Counted from the stretch's first letter, positions 51,026 through 60,492 are shown. The stretch is 64,000 nt of DNA from Bog-473 sp963753115 (GCA_963753115.1 CAVWBB010000007.1:1-64000); one strand, 5' to 3'. The notes: generated by a model from the letters alone, not told the origin. A program made the numbers and translations.

Positions 51026-51997
51026 TCATTCGCCTGGATAGACGACGCCGAGCTGGGCCCGGATGGCGTCGAGCGTCGTCGCCAGGGCGATCGACTCGTC
51101 GAGGGAGATGACCGGGCTCTCGGTCCGTCCATCTGCGAGGCAACGGTGCACCTCCTCGATCTCGAACCGGAGCCCGTTCCCTTCGTAGGAGGCGTCGATC
51201 TGCTCGACGCCGGCGGGACTGGACACTGTGAGCGAGTTCGGGCAATGCATCATCGCCGGAAGGTCGATCACGCCGTCCGTCCCGGCGATGCGGGCCGTAC
51301 ACGTCATGCTGACCCGTAAGGCCGCCTTGACCACGCCCAACCTCCCCGCCTCGTGATGCAGCACGGCAGCGACCACCTCGTCGACGTCGGTCTCTCCAAG
51401 GACGCCGTCGGCGACGACGCGCTCGATCGGACCGAGGACCAGGGTGCACAGTTGCACCGGATAGATCCCGAGGTCGAGCAGGGCGCCCCCGCCGAGCGCC
51501 GCGGCGAAGTGCCGGTGGTCGGGGTCGACGGGCCGGCGGAACCCGAAGTCGGCCTCGACTAGGAGGGGGTCCCCGATCCGCCCCTCGCCGATGACCTCGA
51601 CCAGCGTCCGGTAGGCCGGCAGGAACCTGCTCCAGATCGCTTCCATGAGGAACAGCCCCCGGCTGCGGGCCTCCTCTGCCATCCGTGCCGCCTGCCGGGC
51701 GTTGAGTGCGAACGGCTTCTCGCACAGGACGTGTTTGCCCGCACGGAGGAAGTCGAGCGTGTCCTTCTCATGGCGCGAGTGGGGTGTGGCGACGTAGACC
51801 ACATCGACGTCGGGGTCGGCCGCGAGCGATTCGTAGTCGCCGTAACGGGTCGGGATGGCGAAGCGGTCCCCGAAGACCTCGGCGCGTTCGGCCGAGCGCG
51901 AGGCGACGGCCGTGATGATGCCCCCCTCGACGAGCTGCATCCCTTCGGCGAACCCGGTGGCGATGGCACCCGGGCCGATGACCCCCCAGCGGATCAC
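51026..51997 (-). CDS. Gfo/Idh/MocA-family dehydrogenase (dihydrodiol/D-xylose 1-dehydrogenase-like)
   Basis: 323 residues. IRWGVIGPGAIATGFAEGM is the NADP(H)-binding Rossmann motif, VVYVATPHSRHEKDTLDFLRAG and the E-K-P motif CEKPFALNARQAARMA follow. MEAIWSRFLPAYRTLVEVIGEG is typical of the dihydrodiol dehydrogenase/xylose dehydrogenase branch. GTG 51997 begins the fold directly, after a GGGGA site; a longer ATG start at 52033 is possible. It is divergent from xylA-xylB, which suggests it oxidises xylose, but the substrate is inferred from context. Confidence 0.82.
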   Translation of the reverse strand: MIRWGVIGPGAIATGFAEGMQLVEGGIITAVASRSAERAEVFGDRFAIPTRYGDYESLAADPDVDVVYVATPHSRHEKDTLDFLRAGKHVLCEKPFALNARQAARMAEEARSRGLFLMEAIWSRFLPAYRTLVEVIGEGRIGDPLLVEADFGFRRPVDPDHRHFAAALGGGALLDLGIYPVQLCTLVLGPIERVVADGVLGETDVDEVVAAVLHHEAGRLGVVKAALRVSMTCTARIAGTDGVIDLPAMMHCPNSLTVSSPAGVEQIDASYEGNGLRFEIEEVHRCLADGRTESPVISLDESIALATTLDAIRAQLGVVYPGE

Positions 51998-52172
51998 CGT
52001 CCGATCCCCGTACACCCGGCGATCGTGCGGCATTTGGCCCCACGACGATGGACCATGGATCCCTCCCACTGCCAGGCGACTTGCACTGATGAGAACGCTA
52101 TCTTCGGGTCCTGCCTGGGACAACGCGCCGAGCTCACGGGCACGCCCTGGGCTGAACTACGACAGGAGGAGC

Positions 52173-53330
52173 ATGAGCGATCACTTCACGCCACAACCAG
52201 AGCACCATTTCACTTTCGGGCTGTGGACGGTCGGGAACCCGGGCCGGGATCCGTTCGGCACCGAAGTGCGCGCGCCCCTCGATCCCGTCGACTCCGTGCA
52301 CCGACTCGCCGACCTCGGCGCGTACGGCGTGAGCTTCCACGACAACGACCTCGTGCCCTACGGCTCGTCGGGCGACGAGCGCGATGACATTCTGAAGCGG
52401 TTCCGGCGCGCGCTCGATGCCACCGGGATGCGCGTCCCCATGGTGACGACAAACCTGTTCTGGCGCCCAGTCTTCAAGGAGGGCGCCTTCACCGCCAACG
52501 ACCCTCAGGTGCGCCGGCTCTCGGTCAAGAAGGCCTGCGAGGCGACCGAGCTCGGCGCCGAGGTCGGCGCAACCGTGTTCGTGCTCTGGGGCGGCCGCGA
52601 GGGCATGGAGGCGGAGGCGGCCAAGGACGTCCGGCTGGCCCTCGACCGGTACAAGGAAGCAATCGACCTGGTGTGCGAGCACATCGACGCGCGTGGTCTC
52701 GGGTTGCGCATCGCGCTGGAGCCCAAGCCGAACGAGCCCCGAGGCGACATCCTGCTCCCGACCGTCGGCCACGCGTTGGCCTTCATCGGGACTCTGGAGC
52801 GTCCCGAGATGGTCGGCCTGAACCCGGAGTTCGCGCACGAGACCATGAGCGGGCTCTCGTTCTCGCAAGCGGTTGCCCAGGCTCTGTGGCAGGACAAGCT
52901 CTTCCACATCGACCTCAACGCCCAGCGGATCGGCAAGTTCGACCAGGACTTCCGGTTCGGCTCCGAGGGGATCCGCGACGCGTTCTACGTGGTCAAGCTC
53001 CTCGAGGACTCCGGCTGGGACGGCATGCGGCACTTCGACGCGCACCCCTATCGCACCGAGGACCCCGATGGCGTGTGGGACTTCGCGCGCGGCTGCATGC
53101 GCACGTACCTGATCCTGGCCGACAAGGCGCGCCGGTTCCACGAGGATCCCGAGATCCAGGAGGCCTTGCGGATCGCGAAGGTGGCGGAACTGGCAGAGCC
53201 GACGACCCCCACCGGGGGCTTGGACGCGCTCCTCTCAGCGACGTACGACGAGGACATGCTCGCGGCGCAGGGCTACGGCCACGAGCGCTTGGACCAACTC
53301 GTCACTGAGCTGTTGCTCGGCGCCCGTTAG
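52173..53330 (+). CDS. xylA: Xylose isomerase
   Basis: 385 residues of the actinobacterial XylA type. Active-site His and metal region VSFHDNDLVPYGSSGDERD, FVLWGGREG, the metal-binding EPKPNEPRGDILLPTVGHAL and GLNPEFAHETMSGLSFS, and C-terminal HFDAHPYRTEDPDGVWDFA are all present. An AGGAGGA site precedes ATG 52173. It converts D-xylose to D-xylulose; its stop overlaps the xylB start codon (TAGTG), so the two are translated together. Confidence 0.95.
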   Translation: MSDHFTPQPEHHFTFGLWTVGNPGRDPFGTEVRAPLDPVDSVHRLADLGAYGVSFHDNDLVPYGSSGDERDDILKRFRRALDATGMRVPMVTTNLFWRPVFKEGAFTANDPQVRRLSVKKACEATELGAEVGATVFVLWGGREGMEAEAAKDVRLALDRYKEAIDLVCEHIDARGLGLRIALEPKPNEPRGDILLPTVGHALAFIGTLERPEMVGLNPEFAHETMSGLSFSQAVAQALWQDKLFHIDLNAQRIGKFDQDFRFGSEGIRDAFYVVKLLEDSGWDGMRHFDAHPYRTEDPDGVWDFARGCMRTYLILADKARRFHEDPEIQEALRIAKVAELAEPTTPTGGLDALLSATYDEDMLAAQGYGHERLDQLVTELLLGAR

Positions 53331-54745
53331 TGCCCCTCGTCGTCGGGGTGGACTCCTCCACCTCTGGGTGCAAGGTCCAGGTCCGCGACGCAGACACGGG
53401 TGCGGTCGTGGCGTCCGGTCGCGCCGCGCACCCGCCGACGTCTCCGCCGCGCAGCGAACAGCACCCCAGCGTCTGGGAGAACGCTTTTCACGCCGCCTGT
53501 GTCGAAGCCGGCGTCCCCGGGCGCCACACTCCCTCTGCGGTTGCGGTCGCCGCACAGCAGCACGGGCTGGTCGTGCTGGGCGACGACGACGACGTCCTGC
53601 GCCCCGCCAAGCTCTGGAACGACACCGAGTCCGCTCCCGACACGGAGATGCTCCTCGCTGCGCTTCCGGGTGGTCGGGCGGGCTGGGCGGCCGCGTGCGG
53701 GAGCGTCCCCGTACCGAGCTTCACCATCACCAAGCTGCACTGGCTGCGGCGCTGCGAGCCCGAGACCCTGGCACGCACCGCCACCGTGCTGCTGCCGCAC
53801 GACTGGCTCACGTTCCGGCTCACGGGCCGGCGGACCACCGACCGGGGTGATGCCTCGGGTACGGGGTACTGGTCACCCAGAGAGGGCCGCTACCGCGAGG
53901 ACATCCTGCGTCTGGTCAGCGACGAGGTCGACTGGACCTCGGCCCTCCCCGAGGTGCTCGCTCCCGCCGGCATCGCCGGGGAATGGGGCTCGACCGGAGT
54001 GCAGGTGGGGCCCGGAACGGGCGACAACATGGCCGCCGCTCTGGGGCTCGGCCTCCGCACGAGCGACCTGGCACTGAGCCTCGGTACCAGCGGCGCCGCC
54101 TTTACGGTGAGCGACGAGCCCGCCGCCGACCCCACGGGCACCGTCGCCGGTTTCGCAGATGCCACCGGCCGCTACCTGCCTTTGGTCTGCACCATGAACG
54201 CGACCAAGGTCACCGACGCCGTGGCACGGTTGCTCGGTGTCGATCACGCCCAGTTCGACGCGCTGGCGCTGCAAGCGCCCGCCGGAGCGGGCGGGTTGGT
54301 GCTCGTGCCGCATCTCGACGGCGAGCGGACACCGAACCGGCCCGATTCCAGCGGCACCTTGACCGGCCTGCGTGCGGATGTGACGCCAGCCCAGCTTGCT
54401 CGGGCGGCGGTCGAGGGCGTGGTCTGCAATCTTCTCGCGGGAGCCGATGCACTGGGCACGGACCGCACGAACAGGAACGTGTTCCTGGTGGGTGGTGCGG
54501 CTCGGAGTGCGGCCTATCGGCGCGTGGTCGCCGACCTGACAGGGCGCTCCATCCAGGTACCCGGCGACGACGAACTCGTGGCGGGCGGAGCGGCGGTCCA
54601 GGCCGCCGCGATCCATCACGGGTGCGACTTTGTCGAAATCGCCGACGCCTGGGGCCTGGGCCATGGCGAGTCGATCGAGCCGAACGAGAAAGTCGACCGG
54701 CTCGCCATCCGTGCTGCCTATGCCGACGCAGCCGGAGGCCCATGA
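53330..54745 (+). CDS. xylB: Xylulokinase
   Basis: 471 residues of the FGGY carbohydrate kinase family. N-terminal LVVGVDSSTSGCKVQVRDADTG, then HGLVVLGDDDDVLRPAKLWNDT (substrate region), and the ATP-binding GTSGAAFTVSDE with C-terminal VFLVGGAARSAAYRRVVADLTG. GTG 53330 shares its G with the xylA stop codon. It phosphorylates xylulose to feed the pentose phosphate pathway (zwf is elsewhere in the window). Length and motif order are normal. Confidence 0.95.
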   Translation: MPLVVGVDSSTSGCKVQVRDADTGAVVASGRAAHPPTSPPRSEQHPSVWENAFHAACVEAGVPGRHTPSAVAVAAQQHGLVVLGDDDDVLRPAKLWNDTESAPDTEMLLAALPGGRAGWAAACGSVPVPSFTITKLHWLRRCEPETLARTATVLLPHDWLTFRLTGRRTTDRGDASGTGYWSPREGRYREDILRLVSDEVDWTSALPEVLAPAGIAGEWGSTGVQVGPGTGDNMAAALGLGLRTSDLALSLGTSGAAFTVSDEPAADPTGTVAGFADATGRYLPLVCTMNATKVTDAVARLLGVDHAQFDALALQAPAGAGGLVLVPHLDGERTPNRPDSSGTLTGLRADVTPAQLARAAVEGVVCNLLAGADALGTDRTNRNVFLVGGAARSAAYRRVVADLTGRSIQVPGDDELVAGGAAVQAAAIHHGCDFVEIADAWGLGHGESIEPNEKVDRLAIRAAYADAAGGP

Positions 54746-54871
54746 TGACCATCCAGAACCGCGCCCATCCTGGCTCCCGCCCGGCAAATTCCCACCCTTG
54801 CCTTCGGGGGCGCGGTGTTACGTTGAGCGCCGACAGCGACAGATTCGCTCGGGTGCGGACGAGGGGGACAG

Positions 54872-55592
54872 ATGGCGACATACGTACTCGTGCACGGTGG
54901 TGGCCACGGAGGCTGGTGCTACCAACGGGTGGCCCGCATCCTGCGCGCCCAGGGGCACGAGGTCTACGCGCCGACCATGACGGGTCTGGGTGAGAGGTCC
55001 CATCTCCTGAACCCCGCAGTGGACCTCAATCGCCACGTCGAGGACATCGCGGCCGTCTTGCAATGGGAGGACCTGCGCGATGTCGATTCTGGTGGGACAC
55101 AGCTACGGCGGGATGGTGATCACGGGCACGGCCGACCGGGTCGCGGAACGCGTCGGCCGCCTCGTCTATCTCGATGCCGCCACACCCGTGAACGGGCAGT
55201 CCCTCTACGACGTCGCCGGCCCCGTCATCGAGGCCGTCCGCCCCTTTGGTGAGGTGGTTGATGGCATTGAGCTGGTCCTGCTGCCCGCACCCGATGCCGG
55301 CCTGCTCTACGGGGTGACCGACCCCGGCGATCTGGCCTGGATGGCCGAGCGGCTCACCGGGCATCCCTGGAAGTGCTTCGAGCAGCCGCTCGAGCTGACC
55401 AATGAGGAGGCACTGTGGGCGATCCCGCAGTACCACATCATCTGCACTTCGACCCTCGCCACACGGGATGCCAACCTGATGGCCAGGGCCCGGTCCGAGG
55501 GCCGGCTCTGGGACATCGACACCGGGCACGACCTGATGATCACCGAACCAGAGAAGGTCGCGGACGCGTTGATCCAGGTCGCACGGGTCTGA
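54872..55592 (+). CDS. Alpha/beta hydrolase, split by a 1-bp frameshift
   Basis: About 239 residues over two frames. The first has the oxyanion motif YVLVHGGGHGGWCYQRVA and PTMTGLGERSHLL. After an extra base at about 55083-55085 the second frame starts with the nucleophile elbow ILVGHSYGGMVITGTAD (G-H-S-Y-G). It ends with acidic and His regions around STLATRDANLMARA and IDTGHDLMITEPEKVADAL. A GAGGGGG site precedes ATG 54872. It is probably an esterase or a cofactor-free hydrolase of unknown substrate. Confidence 0.85.
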
Positions 55593-55671
55593 CGTCATTA
55601 CCCCGTCCTGGTCGTGTATGCCTTAGGGCCGGTAAGGGGTCAGGTGGCTCGTTTTGGGGAGGGACTGCACC

Positions 55672-56928
55672 ATGAGAATCGCGTCGGCTCGGATTCGAGG
55701 CAGATTGGGGCTGGCGGCGCTCGCGCTCACCGCCGGCGCCGGCATGACGAGCCTGGCGACCGGGACGGCGGGCGCAGCAGCGTCGAAGTCGCCGTACACC
55801 ATCGTCATGATCAGCTCACTCACGGGTCCGGGGTCCTCGGAGTTCAGCCAGGCGGCAGCCGGGTTCAACGCCCGCGTCGCGTTGCAGAACGCACAGGGCG
55901 GTGTGAACGGTCACAAGATCACGGGGGTCGTCCTCGACGACCAGACCAGCCCGACCGAGATCGCGACCGCCGTGCAGGACGCCCTCTCCAAGGGCGCCGT
56001 CGGCATCGTGTCGATCAGCCCCTTGTTCTTCCTCGCCGCCAAGTACCCACAGCAGGCCGGCATGCCCGTCACCGGCGGCTTCTTCGACGGGCCTGAGTGG
56101 GGTCAGCAGCCCTACACGAACATGTTCGCCTCCGACGTCGGCAGCGTCGACCCCAAGTACCCGGTCAACACCTCCATCGGTGCCTTCATGAAGGCCCACG
56201 GCGGAACGGTCATCTGCTCGTACGGGTACGGGATCTCGCCCTCGTCGAGCCGGTCCGCCATCGGCACGAACCTGTCGTTCGTGCACGCTGGCGGGAAAGT
56301 GGGGGTCCTCGACACCGCCATCCCGTTCGGCTCCGTCGCCATGACCACCCCGGCGCTCACCGCGAAGCAGAAGGGCTGCAACGCCTACTACGCAGGGCTC
56401 GATAACAACTCGAACGACGCCCTGGCCACCGCGCTGCAGCAGGAAGGCGTCAAGCCCAAGGTGATGGTCTTCCCGACAGGGTACGAGTCAAGCGCCATCG
56501 GCACCCCCGCCTGGAAGTCGGTCCAGGGCGGCTACTTCGAGACAGAGTTCCGCCCCTTCTCGCTGCCGAATGCCGGCACCCAGCAGATGCAGTCGGCGCT
56601 CAAGAAGTACGCCCACTTCTCCAGCAAGGAGTTCCCGTCCTTCAGCCAGTACGAGTCGTGGCTCGGCGCCGACCTCATGATCAAGGGCGTCCAGCTGGCC
56701 GGACCCAACCCGACGCACGCCAGAGTGATTTCGGCACTGCGCAACCTCAAGAGCTACAACGGCAACGGCCTGCTGCCCCAGAACATCAACTACTCGACCG
56801 CCTTCGGCCATGACCTGGCCAAGTCGTGCGGGTGGTACATGAAGGCCGAGAAGTCGGGCTTCGTGGCGGTCTCGAGCCAGCCCTGGTGCGGTACGGATCT
56901 GCCGGGCACCACCACCGTCCAGGGATAG
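55672..56928 (+). CDS. Extracellular substrate-binding protein (type I periplasmic fold)
   Basis: 418 residues. Signal peptide: basic MRIASARIRGR, hydrophobic LGLAALALTAGAG, cleavage near GAAAS. Mature: TIVMISSLTGPGSSEFSQAAAGFNARVALQN, GVNGHKITGVVLDDQT and AVGIVSISPLFFLAAKYPQQ match the branched-chain amino acid-type ABC binding proteins. A GGGAGGG site precedes ATG 55672. No permease genes are adjacent. The ligand is unknown. It ends 22 bases from the convergent ferredoxin gene. Confidence 0.88.
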   Translation: MRIASARIRGRLGLAALALTAGAGMTSLATGTAGAAASKSPYTIVMISSLTGPGSSEFSQAAAGFNARVALQNAQGGVNGHKITGVVLDDQTSPTEIATAVQDALSKGAVGIVSISPLFFLAAKYPQQAGMPVTGGFFDGPEWGQQPYTNMFASDVGSVDPKYPVNTSIGAFMKAHGGTVICSYGYGISPSSSRSAIGTNLSFVHAGGKVGVLDTAIPFGSVAMTTPALTAKQKGCNAYYAGLDNNSNDALATALQQEGVKPKVMVFPTGYESSAIGTPAWKSVQGGYFETEFRPFSLPNAGTQQMQSALKKYAHFSSKEFPSFSQYESWLGADLMIKGVQLAGPNPTHARVISALRNLKSYNGNGLLPQNINYSTAFGHDLAKSCGWYMKAEKSGFVAVSSQPWCGTDLPGTTTVQG

Positions 56929-56950
56929 GGCGCTCCGGCTGGGGCCGGGA

Positions 56951-57142
56951 TCAGTCGACGATGGAGATCGCGTTCTTGGGACACGTCCGCACGGCGGCTT
57001 CGACCTTCTCACGCAGCTCCTCGGGAGGGTTCTCGTCCAAGACGTAGAGGAGATCGTCGTCGCGTAGCTCGAAGACCTCGGGAGCCAGGCCCATACACAG
57101 GGCATTGCTCTCGCACAGATCGAAATCAACGACGACACGCAT
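56951..57142 (-). CDS. [3Fe-4S]-type ferredoxin
   Basis: A 63-residue ferredoxin: MRVVVDFDLCESNALCMGLAPEVF, C-terminal VRTCPKNAISIVD. It has three Cys in the single-cluster pattern (C-x5-C ... C-P), like the P450 partner at 31575-31769, though no P450 is adjacent here. GGAGG precedes ATG 57142 by 7 bases. A longer frame upstream belongs to the CaiB-like tail remnant. Confidence 0.9.
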   Translation of the reverse strand: MRVVVDFDLCESNALCMGLAPEVFELRDDDLLYVLDENPPEELREKVEAAVRTCPKNAISIVD

Positions 57143-57243
57143 CAGTACTACCTCCAGCTCTGAAGAGATCCGCTCCAACGGGATGAGGCTACGCGAGAGT
57201 CGCTGCGTGTCGCCTCTCGCTTGCTTTCGGTGCGCACGCATCC

Positions 57244-57355
57244 TCAGAACCCGGGCACGACGCCGGCATCGGCGAGGCCGCGCTGCTCCTACCTCGGTGT
57301 AGCCGAGCTCGGCGAGCACCTCGTGGGTGCCGTCGAGCGCAGCCGGCACGATCAT
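57244..57355 (-). pseudogene. Tail fragment of a CaiB/BaiF-type CoA-transferase, frameshifted
   Basis: ATG 57355 overlaps the stop of the upstream oxidoreductase gene (ATGA). It opens into a 36-codon stretch with LDGTHEVLAELGYTEVGAA, then (after one extra base at about 57278-57282) GLADAGVVPGF and a stop at 57244. This matches the C-terminal end of class III CoA-transferases. The bulk of the enzyme is missing, so it is most likely a deletion remnant. Confidence 0.45.
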
Positions 57356-58206
57356 CCCCCCTCAACGAACGGATAGATGCGGGTGAAGTCGGCCCCGGGC
57401 TCCGATTCGGCGAACCGCTCCCAGACCGCTTCGGTGGTCCTTCCAAGCACCGACGGCGCGCCCAGCTCCTCCACGGCCCCGAGATACAGCTTCAGGTCCT
57501 TGGACATCAACGAATTGGCGAACCCGGCTCCATAGACGCCGGTGAGCACATGGTTGGGAAACTTGTCGCTCGTGGCCGCACTCTGTCCGCTCGACGCGTC
57601 GATCACCTCCAGCATGGTTCTCATGTCGAGGCCGACGGACACGCCGAAGGCAATGGCCTCACTCGTAGCAGCCAAGGCGGTGGCGGAGAGGAAGTTGTTG
57701 GCCAGCTTGAGCGCCTGGGCCATCCCGGGTGTGTCGCCGACTCGGCGATGACGATCGCTGAGTCCGGCCAGCACGGGAGCGACCGCATCGCAGGCGGCGT
57801 CCGACCCCGCATACATGACAGAGAGTGTGCGCGCCCGTGCCCCCGCGACACCGCCGGAGACCGGCGCGTCCACATAGCCGATTCCGGCCGCAGCGAGAAG
57901 CCCGTCGACTGCGTGGGCGGCGGCCAGCCCGATCGTCGAGGTATCGATGAGATGGCCGGTGCGTCGTTCGGGCACACCGGCGATGGCCCGAGCGACCTGT
58001 TCGGACGCACCCCCGTCGGGAAGGCTCAGCACCACGATGTCGACCCGGGCGGCCAGCTCGACGACGCCGGCGGCGAACACAGCGCCCTCGGGGTTGCGCG
58101 CCGGTCCGGAGACGTCGTGCGTGACGACGTCGAGGCCCGCACCCACGAGGTTCGCCGCCAGGACGCTGCCCATGTTCCCGAGTCCGACGAAACCAACCGC
58201 TGCCAT
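57352..58206 (-). CDS. 3-hydroxyisobutyrate dehydrogenase-like oxidoreductase (beta-HAD family)
   Basis: 284 residues. N-terminal VGFVGLGNMGSVLAANLVGAGL (NAD(P) motif), then IGYVDAPVSGGVAGARARTLS (substrate motif), MAQALKLANNFLSATALAA (catalytic Lys) and C-terminal PNHVLTGVYGAGFANSLMSKDL. Members reduce small 3-hydroxy or 2-keto acids; the exact substrate is unknown. The stop is coupled to the CoA-transferase remnant downstream, and it lies 2 bases after the carboxymuconolactone-decarboxylase-like gene. Confidence 0.9.
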   Translation of the reverse strand: MAAVGFVGLGNMGSVLAANLVGAGLDVVTHDVSGPARNPEGAVFAAGVVELAARVDIVVLSLPDGGASEQVARAIAGVPERRTGHLIDTSTIGLAAAHAVDGLLAAAGIGYVDAPVSGGVAGARARTLSVMYAGSDAACDAVAPVLAGLSDRHRRVGDTPGMAQALKLANNFLSATALAATSEAIAFGVSVGLDMRTMLEVIDASSGQSAATSDKFPNHVLTGVYGAGFANSLMSKDLKLYLGAVEELGAPSVLGRTTEAVWERFAESEPGADFTRIYPFVEGG

Positions 58207-58208
58207 GG

Positions 58209-58595
58209 TCAGTCTTCCTGTTGCTCTGCGGCCCGCTCCGCCAACAGAGCCCTGCGGGCCGAGACCCCGGCCGGCGCTCCGCAGTACGCGGCGATCTGGA
58301 ACAGCAACTCGTCCAGCTCGTCGTCGGTGACACCGGTCCGCGAGCGAGCGCTGACGTGGAGCCGGAACTCGTCCATGCGACCGAGTGCCGCCGTCATCGC
58401 CAGCACCACGAGGCTCCGGTCACGCGTGCTGAGCGCGCCGCCGCGGGTCCACACGCCCCAGGCCATCGACGTGAGGTAGTCCGAGAACTCGCGCATGACG
58501 GGGTTGGGGTCGCTCGTGTGGGCATCGACGTACGCGTCGCCGAGCATCGCCCGGCGCATCACGCGAGACGCCACGAACTTCTCGTCCTCGGCCAT
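58209..58595 (-). CDS. Carboxymuconolactone decarboxylase family protein
   Basis: 128 residues of the CMD/AhpD-like fold: GDAYVDAHTSDPNPVMREFSDYLTSMAWGVWT, then STRDRSLVVLAMTAALGRMDEF and GVTDDELDELLFQIAAYCGAPAGVSARR. The Cys pair of AhpD is not present, so it is closer to PcaC-type proteins. ATG 58595 is preferred since a GAGGAG site lies 9 bases upstream; the frame is open to 58685 without a good start. It is co-transcribed with the hydroxyisobutyrate-dehydrogenase-like gene. Confidence 0.85.
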   Translation of the reverse strand: MAEDEKFVASRVMRRAMLGDAYVDAHTSDPNPVMREFSDYLTSMAWGVWTRGGALSTRDRSLVVLAMTAALGRMDEFRLHVSARSRTGVTDDELDELLFQIAAYCGAPAGVSARRALLAERAAEQQED

Positions 58596-58819
58596 GGTGG
58601 TCATCTCCTCGCTCGCGACGCTGTTCGGGATCATCCACGCGGTCGCCGAGATCGGACCGGCGACCCCCGCATTATCCCTGGTCATGGGGTGGAAATTCCA
58701 ATGTACAGGACGGAGAACGTCTGTGCATTCGCAGAGGTCACCCGAAAGCGATCCTCAGGGAAGACTGCAGGCTGGCCGTCTCGGAGCAGAGGTGGAAACG
58801 CCCGGGCCCTCCGGCGCGA

Positions 58820-60448
58820 TCAGGCGACGTGGCGCTCGACGTAGAGCCCGAAGACCGATTCGAGTGCGCGCATCGACTCCCCCACGCTCACGTGGTTGCG
58901 GGCCGCTTCGATGAGGGCAGGCATCAGGTTGATCTCGGGGTCCGACGCGTCCTTGGCGATGCGAGCCAACGAGCGGCGGACCGCGTCGTCGTCTCTCGCC
59001 TGCTTGATGGCAGCCAGACGCTCGAGCTGCGCCCTCTCGACATCGGCACCGATGGAGAGGGTGGATGGAGCGACGCCGTCATCCTCGACGTACCCGTTCA
59101 CCCCGACCATGGTCCATTCGCCCTTGGCGATCTTGGATTGGAAGGCGTACGCCGCATCGGCAATCTCCGCAATGAACCACCCATCGTCAATGCAGGCGAA
59201 GACTCCCTGGAGCACCGACCCCGAGCCCGCCTCGGTGAGGTGGGCAAAGACTTCCTCGGCCTGCCGTTCGAGCTCGTCGGTGAGCTCCTCGACGAACCAC
59301 GAGCCACCAAGCGGATCGGCCACGTGGACGACGCCGGATTCCTCCGCGATGACCTGCTGGGTGCGCAGGGCCAGTCGGGCGGCGTGCTCCGTCGGAAGGG
59401 CCAGTGCTTCGTCGAAGGCATCGGTGTGCAGGCTTTGCGTCCCACCCAACACTCCCGCCAGGGCCTCGATGGCCACGCGTACGAGATTGACCTCTGGCTG
59501 TTGGGCGGTGAGCGAGACACCGGCCGTCTGGGTGTGGAACCGCAGCTGACACGATCGGCCGTCAGAGGCCCCGTAGTGCTCGCGCATCCAGCGGGCCCAG
59601 ATGCGACGGGCGGCCCGGTACTTGGCGATCTCCTCGAAGAAGTCGCTGTGCGCGTTGAAGAAGAAGCTCAGTCGCGGCGCAAACTCATCGACCGCCATTC
59701 CTGTCGCCATGGCCGCCTCCACGTAGGCGAATCCGTTGGCGAGTGTGAAGGCCAGCTCCTGGGCCGCCGTCGACCCGGCCTCGCGGATGTGATAGCCGGA
59801 GACGGACACAGGATGCCAGCGCGGCAACTCGGCCGAGCAGAACCGCATGACGTCGGTCACAAGCCGCACCGACGGCCGCGGCGGGAAGACGTACTCCTTC
59901 TGCGCCTGGTACTCCTTCAAGATGTCGTTCTGCAGGGTCCCCGAGAGTGCGGACCGCTCGACACCCGTCCGATCGGCCACACCCACGTACATCGCGAGCA
60001 CAGGCGCCGCGGGCGAATTGATCGTCATCGACGTCGAAACCCTCCCGAGATCGATTCCCGAAAAGAGTGTCTCCATGTCGTCCTGCGTGTCGACGGCGAC
60101 ACCCGCCCGGCCCACCTCACCCTTCGCCCACGGGTCGTCGGAGTCACGACCGAGGAGCGTTGGCATGTCGAAGGCCGTGGACAGTCCGTCACCGCCGGCT
60201 CGAAGCAACTCTTTGAAGCGGCCATTGGTGTCGGCCGCCGTGCCGAAGCCTGCAAACTGACGCATCGTCCACAACCGGGAGCGATACATGGAGGCGTAGG
60301 GGCCACGCGTGTACGGGAACTGGCCCGGCAACTCCGCACCGTCGGGGCCGTAGACGGCTTCCACCGGCACGCCCGACATCGTCTCAAAGCGAGCCTCTCG
60401 CCGGGGCGAGCGATCGAATTGCTCCTGCCAGATCTTCCGGTCCGCCAT
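58820..60448 (-). CDS. B12-dependent acyl-CoA mutase, large subunit (isobutyryl-CoA mutase-like residues)
   Basis: 542 residues of the methylmalonyl-CoA mutase family without the C-terminal B12-binding domain, so a separate small subunit is needed (not in window). TRGPYASMYRSRLWTMRQFAGFGT and FDMPTLLG are the barrel signature. The residue for Tyr89 of the model methylmalonyl-CoA mutase is Phe (F65 in RQFAGF) and for Arg207 is Gln (Q183 in AQKEYVFPP), the pair known for isobutyryl-CoA mutases. The Asp of hydroxyisobutyryl-CoA mutase is Ala here (A92 in STAFDMP). This alignment is by eye. MarR precedes it by 45 bases. Confidence 0.9.
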   Translation of the reverse strand: MADRKIWQEQFDRSPRREARFETMSGVPVEAVYGPDGAELPGQFPYTRGPYASMYRSRLWTMRQFAGFGTAADTNGRFKELLRAGGDGLSTAFDMPTLLGRDSDDPWAKGEVGRAGVAVDTQDDMETLFSGIDLGRVSTSMTINSPAAPVLAMYVGVADRTGVERSALSGTLQNDILKEYQAQKEYVFPPRPSVRLVTDVMRFCSAELPRWHPVSVSGYHIREAGSTAAQELAFTLANGFAYVEAAMATGMAVDEFAPRLSFFFNAHSDFFEEIAKYRAARRIWARWMREHYGASDGRSCQLRFHTQTAGVSLTAQQPEVNLVRVAIEALAGVLGGTQSLHTDAFDEALALPTEHAARLALRTQQVIAEESGVVHVADPLGGSWFVEELTDELERQAEEVFAHLTEAGSGSVLQGVFACIDDGWFIAEIADAAYAFQSKIAKGEWTMVGVNGYVEDDGVAPSTLSIGADVERAQLERLAAIKQARDDDAVRRSLARIAKDASDPEINLMPALIEAARNHVSVGESMRALESVFGLYVERHVA

Positions 60449-60492
60449 GATCCCAGATTAATTCAACGTCAAACTACTTTCCACCCCCGGAG

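Noticed and set aside
60455..60480. A promoter with TTGACG as -35 directly before the mutase
   Set aside because: No -10 fits before the start codon at the right distance; the segment may be an operator instead.
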